From Flavobacteriales bacterium (GTDB lineage Bacteria; Bacteroidota; Bacteroidia; Flavobacteriales_D; Crocinitomicaceae): 49,335 nucleotides of DNA. The stretch spans positions 1 through 49,335 of the forward strand of contig JABXHO010000163.1 of NCBI GenBank assembly GCA_013373595.1, given 5' to 3'. Shown in pieces: positions 43,363 through 49,335 of this stretch. The position numbers and the translations under genes are program-made. How positions within the stretch are numbered: the first letter of the stretch is position 1; the number at the start of each line of letters is the position of its first letter. The notes under the pieces were generated by a model. That model did not search any database. It was not told the origin of the DNA and worked only from the letters and a program-made list of their open reading frames with translations.

Positions 43363-43781
43363 TTATTCTTCAGCATTTCTTTGATTTCATCAAAAACCGC
43401 TGGACGTGGCGACGAACAGGGTGTGAGATCTCGTACATCTATCGTTGTAATCCCTTGAATGGTATCTCCTGATTGAATTAAATGGGAAGAATTTCCAGGT
43501 GAAACATAAATGGCTTTATTGAACAAATCTTGTCGCTGAATTTCGAACTGAGAATCCTTTGGCAAGTCAACAGACTCGTTTAATTCGACGTACGCAATGA
43601 CTTTATATTCGCTGGTAAGCTCGATGTTCAACACTTTTCCAATCTGCACGCCCTTCAACATAATGGGGCTATGCTGACCAATTCCTTCGGACTCCTCAAA
43701 CAATAGAAACACCTCTTTGTCTTCTTTCTGACAGGATGAAAGGAAGAGTAAAAGAAGTGCTATGAACAAGTGTCGAATCAT
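43359..43781 (-). CDS. MlaD-domain (MCE) lipoprotein
   Basis: 140 residues. Lipobox FLSSC (cysteine at 17). The remaining residues form a single MCE/MlaD domain (about 25-110: GIGQHSPIMLKGVQIGKVLN), which typically forms hexameric rings that shuttle lipids between membranes. This copy lacks the membrane helix and long helical tail of full-length MlaD proteins and instead is lipid-anchored. No Mla permease or ATPase genes are adjacent. The PPK2 gene lies upstream with a 9-nt gap, so they may be co-transcribed. Confidence 0.88.
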   Translation of the reverse strand: MIRHLFIALLLLFLSSCQKEDKEVFLLFEESEGIGQHSPIMLKGVQIGKVLNIELTSEYKVIAYVELNESVDLPKDSQFEIQRQDLFNKAIYVSPGNSSHLIQSGDTIQGITTIDVRDLTPCSSPRPAVFDEIKEMLKNN

Positions 43782-43790
43782 GGAGGAAGA

Positions 43791-44570
43791 TTAATAACGA
43801 TATTTCGATTTCGAATAATCGGGTGTAAAATGCTCCGTATCCAATTCAGGGAATTGTGGATTCATCTCTTTCAGCGTTTTGATGAGAATGTCCGCAGCCG
43901 AATACAATTTCGTCCAGTTGTGATCACACGGAATAATGTGCCAAGGAACTTCATTACAGCGCTCAAAAAGGGTGTCGTAGACCTTCATGAATTCGTGCCA
44001 TTTTTCGCGCGTTTCCCAATCGCCATCGCTGTGTTTCCAATGCTTTTCCTTCGTGTTGATGCGTTCTAGGAGTTTTTCCTCTTGTTTTTCGTAGCTGACG
44101 TTGAGGTAAAACTTCAAAATCGTTGTTCCGTTCGCTTCAAGATATTGTTCAAACTGATTGATTTGCTCGTAGCGCTTGTCGATTGTTTCCTGATCGATAT
44201 AGCCGTAAACAGAGGGCACTAAAATGTCTTCATAATGCGAGCGGTTGAACACCGTAATTGTCCCTTTTTCGGGAGTGCATTGATGAATTCTCCACAGAAA
44301 ATCGTGCGCCATTTCTTTATCCGAAGGCTTTTTAAAAGAGTGGACATTCACCCATGAAGGACTCACTTTGCGAAATAGCGTACGGGTTAAACCATCTTTC
44401 CCAGAGGCATCCATTCCTTGAAGAACAATTAGAACACTTCGTTTTCCTTCGGCGTACAATCGCTTCGAGTACTCGTATACTTCGTCCAATAAATCGTCTG
44501 TTTTCTTCTTGATTTCCTTTTTGTCCCAACCTTGTGGGCCGCCCGCGCGGTGATTGTCAAGTAATGCCAT
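43791..44570 (-). CDS. Polyphosphate kinase 2 family protein
   Basis: 259 residues. Walker A-like GMDASGKDG (52-60), the family's lid region (FFKKPSDKEMAHDFLWRIHQ-like text at about 85-105) and Walker B-like FNRSHYEDILV (about 120) are intact, with D54 and K58 as expected catalytic residues. PPK2 enzymes transfer phosphate between polyphosphate and nucleotides (ADP/AMP to ATP, or the reverse), and class cannot be read with certainty from sequence. Cytoplasmic. It lies between the MlaD gene and the endonuclease/phosphatase-family lipoprotein gene (4-nt gap). Confidence 0.92.
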   Translation of the reverse strand: MALLDNHRAGGPQGWDKKEIKKKTDDLLDEVYEYSKRLYAEGKRSVLIVLQGMDASGKDGLTRTLFRKVSPSWVNVHSFKKPSDKEMAHDFLWRIHQCTPEKGTITVFNRSHYEDILVPSVYGYIDQETIDKRYEQINQFEQYLEANGTTILKFYLNVSYEKQEEKLLERINTKEKHWKHSDGDWETREKWHEFMKVYDTLFERCNEVPWHIIPCDHNWTKLYSAADILIKTLKEMNPQFPELDTEHFTPDYSKSKYRY

Positions 44571-44574
44571 GGTC

Positions 44575-45651
44575 TTATTTTAGTATGATATAAACAGGAA
44601 GGTGATCGGAATAGCCGCCGTAGTATTTTCTTCCACCGTAGGTGGCGTTCGGCTTTTCTTGGCCAGTACTTCGATTTTTAAAGATGAGGTCATCTTCCCA
44701 ATGGATTTCAGCGTCGTTTCCACGAATGCCAAGTCCAGAGCGGTTGTCGTAAATTGCCTGTGATATAATAATTTGATCGAGAACTGCCCAATCTCCCTGA
44801 TGTACGGCGGTTCCTTCTCCGTTTACGTGTTCATCAAATAGCAAGTTGATGAGGTCTCCTTCTCCTGCGAAACCCGATTCTTTGGCGCGCAGAATGGTTT
44901 GAAGACTTTTGTCAGTTGGATGATCGTTGAAATCGCCCAAAATGATAATGTTCGCATCTTCGTCCAGACGTAGAATTTCGTCGACTTTTTCGCGCAATGT
45001 TTCAGCAGCCTCTATGCGTTTGTGCTCCGTTTCACGCTGTCCTTCACGACGCGATGACCAATGATTAACAAAGACATGCGTTTTGACACCTCCTGTTAAT
45101 TCTCCTTCCACGTATAAAATGTCTCGGGTGGCAAAATTCGGGTTGTTGGCCAAGCGAACACGTAATTTGGTGCTGTTAATCAGCTCGAAGGCATCTTGAT
45201 CATAGAGCAGCGCAACGTCAATTCCTCGACGATCAGGAGAATCAAAATGAGCAATTCCATAGTTGGTGTCATCGAAATCTCCTTCTTCCACTAAATCCTT
45301 AAGCACCGCACGATTTTCTACTTCCGCTAAGCCAATCAAAATGGGTGATTGTTGGAATTCAGAAAGAGCATCTTCGATCCGCTCCAATTTCGTTTCGTAG
45401 CGTTCTTCGTCCCATTGCTTATAACCATGTGGCGTGAAATCTTCGTCGTTCGTTCGAGGATCATTTTTGATATCGAACAAATTTTCTACGTTATAAAAAA
45501 CGACAGGTCGCCCGGAGAATGTGTTCATCTTTTTGTTATTTGTTAGAGGTTCGTGCTCCTTGATTTCTTTCAGTAATTCTTCACCAAAATGGCTGTCTCC
45601 ACACGAAACAAAAAGAGTTGCGAGTGCACAAAACAAGATGCGTTTTTTCAT
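44575..45651 (-). CDS. Endonuclease/exonuclease/phosphatase-family lipoprotein
   Basis: 358 residues from the ATG at 45651; the frame open from 45705 overlaps the HerA-like gene. Lipobox LFVSC (cysteine at about 17). The EEP fold motifs are present: FYNVENLFD (about 52), GLAEVENR (about 102), NHWSSRREGQ (about 195), LGDFNDHP (about 225) and GYSDHLPVY near the end, including the catalytic His/Asp pair. It cleaves phosphodiesters or phosphate monoesters in the periplasm or at the surface, probably nutrient DNA or nucleotides. It starts 2 nt after the HerA-like gene ends. Confidence 0.9.
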   Translation of the reverse strand: MKKRILFCALATLFVSCGDSHFGEELLKEIKEHEPLTNNKKMNTFSGRPVVFYNVENLFDIKNDPRTNDEDFTPHGYKQWDEERYETKLERIEDALSEFQQSPILIGLAEVENRAVLKDLVEEGDFDDTNYGIAHFDSPDRRGIDVALLYDQDAFELINSTKLRVRLANNPNFATRDILYVEGELTGGVKTHVFVNHWSSRREGQRETEHKRIEAAETLREKVDEILRLDEDANIIILGDFNDHPTDKSLQTILRAKESGFAGEGDLINLLFDEHVNGEGTAVHQGDWAVLDQIIISQAIYDNRSGLGIRGNDAEIHWEDDLIFKNRSTGQEKPNATYGGRKYYGGYSDHLPVYIILK

Positions 45652-45653
45652 AA

Positions 45654-47330
45654 TTATTTTCCTTTCAAAATGCCAAGGAGCCCGCGAGTAAGTTCGCCAA
45701 TCCAACCACCACCACGACTACTTGTTGCACCTTTGGTAATGTTGCGCGTAACGTCTTTCCACATACGTTCGCGTTCACGCTCCTCTTGTTTTCTGGCGCG
45801 TTCTTGTTCCTTGCGAAGGCGTTCCAGCTCTTTGATTTCTTCACGTTCTCTTTTCGCTTCTTCGCGCTCGAGTCGCTTGAGTTCGGCTTCGCGCAGTTTC
45901 GCCTCCTTTTCGCGGAGCAATTCTTCGGCTTTTTCTTGCTCTTCCCTTGCTTCGGCTTGTTTTTCCTCGGAGGCAGCGCGCTCAATTTTGCCCGTTAGAA
46001 TTTCGTACGCACTTTCACGATCAATTTCTTCGTTGTATTTCGGTGCAATTTTCGACTTTGAAACGAGTGCATCCACTTCAGCTGGCTCTAAAACATCCAT
46101 TCGAGATAGTGGCGCACGACAAATCGTTGCCGCGAGTGGAGTGGGAATTCCTTTTTCGTTGAGTGCTGTGATGAGTGCCTCTCCGATTCCGAGCTGGGTG
46201 ATTAAATCTTCCGTTTCATAAAATTCCGAAATAGGGTAGTTTTCTGCAGCTTTTTTAATCGCTTCGCGGTCTTTTTTCGTGAAGGCACGAAGTGCATGTT
46301 GTACTTTCAGACCAAGCTGGGCGAGAATATCATCGGGAACGTCTACCGGATTTTGAGTACAGAAGAAAATGCCCACACCTTTCGATCGGATGAGTTTCAC
46401 AATCACCTCAAGCTGATCGAGTAGGGCTGAGGAGGCTTCGTCGAAAACCAAGTGCGCTTCGTCAATGAAAATGCAGAGTTTTGGCTTGTCTAGATCGCCT
46501 TCTTCAGGAAAACTTCCGTAAATTTCTGCGAGCAAACTCAACATGAACGTAGAGAATAATTTCGGTTTGCTTTGAATATCCATCAAGCGCAATACGGAGA
46601 TCATTCCGTGTCCATTTTCATCTGTTCGTAAAAGATCAACTGGATCAAATGATCGCTCACCAAAGAAGGTTTCGGCGCCTTGTTGTTCCAGCTCGATTAC
46701 TTTTCGCATAATCGTGTTTACTGTGGAAGAAGCAACGGCTCCGTATTCTGCAGCGATTTCCTCTTTTCCTTCGTTCACAACGTACTGCAAGGTTTTGCGC
46801 AAATCTTTTAAATCGATGAGGGGCAATTTCTTTTTGTCGGCAAAAACGAAAATCAAGGAAATCACACTCGATTGAGTATCGTTTAAACCGAGAATTTTGG
46901 AAAGAAGCACGGGACCAAATTCGGTGATGGTGGCTTTCAACCGTGTTCCATCGCCGTTAGAAATTGTCATCAACTCTACAGGAAGTGGCATTGGATCATA
47001 CGGTAAACCAATTCCCGCATGCCGTTTTTCAATGAAATCATTTGTGGTTCCAGGAGCGGCCAATCCACTCAAATCTCCCTTGATATCCATCAAAAGGGAA
47101 GGAACTCCCTTCAACGAAAGTTGCTCTGCAATTACTTGAAGTGATTTCGTTTTTCCCGTTCCTGTTGCTCCCGCAATTAGTCCGTGGCGGTTCAAGGTTT
47201 TAAGTGGAACTTTGATGTGTGTATTCGGTACGGCTTCCTCGCCGAGTTTTCCTCCTCCAAGCGTAATTGAATCTCCTTTGAAGGTATATCCTTTTTCAAT
47301 TGCTTCTTGAAACGTGGCCGTTGTTGACAT
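45654..47330 (-). CDS. HerA-like ATPase (DUF853)
   Basis: 558 residues. P-loop GATGTGKT (54-61), Walker B LCIFIDEAHLVF (about 285-296) and the HerA/FtsK-like sensor text GIFFCTQNPVDVPDDILAQL (about 322-341) are intact. The last ~110 residues are a Glu/Arg/Lys coiled coil followed by a Gly-rich tail. DUF853/YjgR proteins are HerA-like hexameric ATPases of unknown target, perhaps acting on DNA or protein. Upstream lies an intrinsic terminator, and the EEP lipoprotein follows 2 nt after its stop. Confidence 0.9.
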   Translation of the reverse strand: MSTTATFQEAIEKGYTFKGDSITLGGGKLGEEAVPNTHIKVPLKTLNRHGLIAGATGTGKTKSLQVIAEQLSLKGVPSLLMDIKGDLSGLAAPGTTNDFIEKRHAGIGLPYDPMPLPVELMTISNGDGTRLKATITEFGPVLLSKILGLNDTQSSVISLIFVFADKKKLPLIDLKDLRKTLQYVVNEGKEEIAAEYGAVASSTVNTIMRKVIELEQQGAETFFGERSFDPVDLLRTDENGHGMISVLRLMDIQSKPKLFSTFMLSLLAEIYGSFPEEGDLDKPKLCIFIDEAHLVFDEASSALLDQLEVIVKLIRSKGVGIFFCTQNPVDVPDDILAQLGLKVQHALRAFTKKDREAIKKAAENYPISEFYETEDLITQLGIGEALITALNEKGIPTPLAATICRAPLSRMDVLEPAEVDALVSKSKIAPKYNEEIDRESAYEILTGKIERAASEEKQAEAREEQEKAEELLREKEAKLREAELKRLEREEAKREREEIKELERLRKEQERARKQEERERERMWKDVTRNITKGATSSRGGGWIGELTRGLLGILKGK

Positions 47331-47349
47331 ATTTCTGTGTTTTTTAAAC

Positions 47350-47384
47350 TAAAAAAGAGGAGACCTAGAACGGAACCCTCTTTG
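47350..47384 (-). terminator. Intrinsic terminator of the DUF937-like gene
   Basis: On the minus strand AAAGAGG (47383-47377) pairs with CCTCTTT (47360-47354), followed by a T-run. It separates the DUF937-like gene from the HerA-like gene. Confidence 0.75.
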
Positions 47385-47461
47385 TAAAAATATAAAATCC
47401 TCGCAAGTTCGCTAGAAATGAGCTTGCTTAGCGTGTACTTTTATTCGTACTAAAATCGATG

Positions 47462-47941
47462 TTAGCTTCCGAAGAACTTCTTAAACAAATTTGAAAGACC
47501 TCCAGAAGGTTTCTTTTTAGTGGTTCCACCTTTTGATGGCTCATCGTTGTCACCATCAAACATGTCGGTAATGTTTTCCAACATGCCAGCAATTCCGCTT
47601 TCACTGTTGCCGCCTTTTTCCGTCAATTTAGTCGTTACTTGACTTAAAATTCCAGGAATAGCACCTTTTGCTTGATTCGCAAGGCTTTCTGGAATACCTA
47701 CTTTTTTCACGAGTCGATCAATAAAGTCGTTTTCGACCTCTTTTGCCATTATTTCGTCTTCATCCGTGTTCGGATTGTCAGACAATAAGCTAGACATCTG
47801 CTTCGGATTGTTCTTGAATTTCGTTTTGATGGCATTCAGTGCTTGATTCGCAACAGATTCAGCCATTTCGGGAGATACTCCAAACTTTTTCAAGAGCCCC
47901 TTGATCGTTTCGTTCTCGAGAAGGTCTTTTACGTCAATCAT
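47462..47941 (-). CDS. DUF937-like small helical protein
   Basis: 159 residues, no signal peptide. Two related helical segments (KGLLKKFGVSPEMAESVANQ at about 14-33 and RLVKKVGIPESLANQAKGAI at about 75-94) give an internal duplication like DUF937/YidB proteins. The last 30 residues are Gly/Lys/Phe-rich (GGLSNLFKKFFGS), a flexible tail. Function unknown; some members influence stress responses. Transcribed alone, with a terminator downstream and a 123-bp gap from the M42 peptidase gene, which ends at 48065. Confidence 0.78.
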   Translation of the reverse strand: MIDVKDLLENETIKGLLKKFGVSPEMAESVANQALNAIKTKFKNNPKQMSSLLSDNPNTDEDEIMAKEVENDFIDRLVKKVGIPESLANQAKGAIPGILSQVTTKLTEKGGNSESGIAGMLENITDMFDGDNDEPSKGGTTKKKPSGGLSNLFKKFFGS

Positions 47942-48064
47942 TTCTTTAGTAATAGTTTTTGGATTTTCTAAGATAAGAATTGACGCACTATTCCGTTTGC
48001 GGTGCGAGTTCGATTGAAGCGTTATTCTTTGAATCGCATCAAATATCCGATAAACGGTAATTTG

Positions 48065-49117
48065 CTATTTAAAGTTCCAATCGAAGGTGTCGATGTCCAT
48101 CATGCAAGCGGTAAGTAAGTCGATGCTTCCCTTGATATCATCCTTATGAGCCATTTCGATGACCTGGTGAAGGTGTCTCGTTGGAATGGAAACCGCTCCA
48201 GCAATTGATCCTCCTTCGGTCATTCGTTGGATTCCTGCCGTGTCTGTTCCTCCAGCGGTTAGAATTTCAGGTTGCCATTGAATACTGTGCTTGTCAGCAG
48301 TTTCTTTCATAAACTTCACCATGCGATAGTCGCAAATAGTGGAAGCATCCATGATTTTAATCGCTGTTCCTTTTCCTAACTCCGTGATTTTTTCGTGTGC
48401 GGATGCTCCAGGCAGATCAAATGCAATTGTCGTGTCTAATCCGAATCCAAAGTCGGGCTGTACACGCATAGCAGAAACATTCGCTCCGCGTATTCCTACT
48501 TCCTCTTGAACGGTGAATACTCCGTATACATCGTAAGGAACGTCTTTGTCCTGAAGGTTTTTGAGCGTTTCAATCAAAATGAAGACGGCCAAACGGTTAT
48601 CTAGGGATTTTCCATTGACACAATTTCCCATTTCAATGAATTCGCGCTCGCGAGTAATAGGATCTCCAATCGACACAAATTCTTTGACTTCTTCTGCGGT
48701 GAGTCCCGTATCAATAAAATAGTCTTTTGTTTTCGATACTTTGTTGCGCTCTTCAGCAGTCATTACGTGGATAGGTTTGGAGGCCATCACGCCAATAATA
48801 TCTTTCTTTCCATGAATAAGAACGCGTTGTGCGGTAAGTGTTTTTGGGTCGAAACCACCCAATGTATGAAAGCGGATGAATCCGTTATCGTCAATGTGCG
48901 TTACAATGAATCCAATTTCGTCCATGTGTGCACCAATCATTACTTTTTTATCACCTTTTCCACGCTTAATCGCGTAAACATTTCCCATGTTGTCAACCTG
49001 AACTTCATCAACAAGTGGAGTTACTTCTTTGATTACCAGTTCGCGTATGCGCTGTTCAAATCCAGGAGCTCCCGGTGTGGTGCAAATTGTATTTAATAGT
49101 GCTGTATTGATTGCCAT
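48065..49117 (-). CDS. M42-family metallopeptidase
   Basis: 350 residues from the ATG at 49117; a frame open to 49243 adds 42 unlikely residues and runs across the SCO promoter. Two-metal site residues of M42 peptidases are visible in order: GAHMDEIGF (H and D, about residue 66), SLDNRLA (about 183), VQEEVGIRGA (about 213), and TRHLHQV near the C-terminus. These cytoplasmic enzymes form large tetrahedral complexes that trim N-terminal residues from peptides. There is no signal peptide. Divergent from the SCO gene. Confidence 0.93.
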   Translation of the reverse strand: MAINTALLNTICTTPGAPGFEQRIRELVIKEVTPLVDEVQVDNMGNVYAIKRGKGDKKVMIGAHMDEIGFIVTHIDDNGFIRFHTLGGFDPKTLTAQRVLIHGKKDIIGVMASKPIHVMTAEERNKVSKTKDYFIDTGLTAEEVKEFVSIGDPITREREFIEMGNCVNGKSLDNRLAVFILIETLKNLQDKDVPYDVYGVFTVQEEVGIRGANVSAMRVQPDFGFGLDTTIAFDLPGASAHEKITELGKGTAIKIMDASTICDYRMVKFMKETADKHSIQWQPEILTAGGTDTAGIQRMTEGGSIAGAVSIPTRHLHQVIEMAHKDDIKGSIDLLTACMMDIDTFDWNFK

Positions 49118-49182
49118 TTTGTTTGTTTTGACATAAATGTAAGAAAGTTCGCAGAATCGATAGCGACAGGAACAGGAAAGCT

Positions 49183-49190
49183 TAAATTTG
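49183..49190 (+). promoter_or_regulatory. TAAATTTG -7 element of the SCO gene, near-leaderless
   Basis: Exact match to TAnnTTTG ending 4 nt before the ATG at 49195. Confidence 0.5.
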
Positions 49191-49194
49191 TAGT

Positions 49195-49335
49195 ATGAAA
49201 CGAGTTTTAGCACTATTGATTTTGTTCGTTGCAGGGGTAACAATTGCTTATTTCATGTTGTTGCCGAAGGAAAAGCCATTACCGGTCATCAATCCCGTTG
49301 ATTTAGAAGAAGAAATGGTCGATCCCGAGAGATCG
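49195..49335 (+). CDS. SCO1/SenC-family protein, 3'-truncated by window edge
   Basis: 47 codons are visible. A membrane anchor (LALLILFVAGVTIAYFMLLP, residues 5-24) is followed by PLPVINPVDLEEEMVDPE, the segment found in Bacteroidota SCO proteins just after the anchor. SCO proteins deliver copper to the CuA centre of cytochrome c oxidase or act as thiol-disulfide reductases; the CxxxC motif would lie past the window edge. The gene is preceded by a TAAATTTG promoter element and diverges from the M42 peptidase gene. Confidence 0.75.
   Translation, partial: MKRVLALLILFVAGVTIAYFMLLPKEKPLPVINPVDLEEEMVDPERS

Noticed and set aside
49118-49243. N-terminal extension of the M42 peptidase to 49243
   Set aside because: It overlaps the promoter and start of the SCO gene on the other strand, and homologues begin at MAINTALL-like sequence.

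Overview
The window looks like chromosomal DNA of a marine or freshwater member of the Bacteroidota, probably the order Flavobacteriales (a Crocinitomicaceae/Cryomorphaceae-like lineage is my guess, not proven). Support: secreted proteins with type IX secretion (T9SS) C-terminal sorting domains, a PorZ-like gene beside recO, a SusC-style TonB receptor with a CarboxypepD_reg-like N-terminus, many lipoproteins, and recurring TAnnTTTG promoter elements. I name about 40 chromosomal genes, two of them cut by the window edges (a WG-repeat protein on the left, an SCO-family protein on the right), one tRNA gene, several remnants and several terminators.

Region by region. 1-7.5 kb: WG-repeat protein, lipoprotein, then a minus-strand run dabB-dabA-orf98-DUF6671-like-M24 peptidase. 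DabA/DabB form an energy-coupled inorganic-carbon uptake module, and a LysR regulator is divergently transcribed from it (7566-8465). 8.5-25.5 kb: a large secreted BNR/GEVED protein, an M1 peptidase, a metal-type TonB receptor with a His/Cys-rich leader gene and a Cys-rich lipoprotein, a 4,5-DOPA-dioxygenase-like protein, a TPR protein, an exported methyltransferase-like lipoprotein, a CotH protein, a CDF metal exporter, and a small decaying operon (23.6-25.5 kb) in which two genes carry in-frame stop codons.

25.7-34.4 kb: an AT-rich accessory island. It lies directly downstream of a tRNA-Arg(TCG) gene, and a 15-bp near-copy of the tRNA 3' end sits at its far edge. This is the geometry of a tRNA-integrated island, but I see no integrase. 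It encodes a minus-strand set: membrane-anchored protein, Ser/Thr-type kinase with zinc ribbon, TerY-like VWA protein, membrane-anchored PP2C phosphatase, zinc-ribbon/triple-Ig-like protein and a DUF4407 membrane coiled-coil protein. The kinase-VWA-PP2C core matches the known TerY-phosphorylation triad. The zinc-ribbon/Ig-like and DUF4407 pair is the least described part and the best candidate for a new stress or defence system. A 626-bp non-coding stretch packed with short palindromes lies upstream.

34.4-49.3 kb: conserved chromosomal genes: porZ-like, recO, an oligopeptide-type solute-binding lipoprotein, trpS, a plsC-like acyltransferase, a beta-carbonic anhydrase, a cold-shock-domain protein, a HEAT-like protein, gatC, an MlaD lipoprotein, PPK2, an endonuclease/phosphatase-family lipoprotein, a HerA-like DUF853 ATPase, a DUF937-like protein, an M42 peptidase and the start of an SCO gene. 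The carbonic anhydrase and DabAB together suggest active bicarbonate supply for anabolic carboxylation; I see no carbon-fixation genes here.
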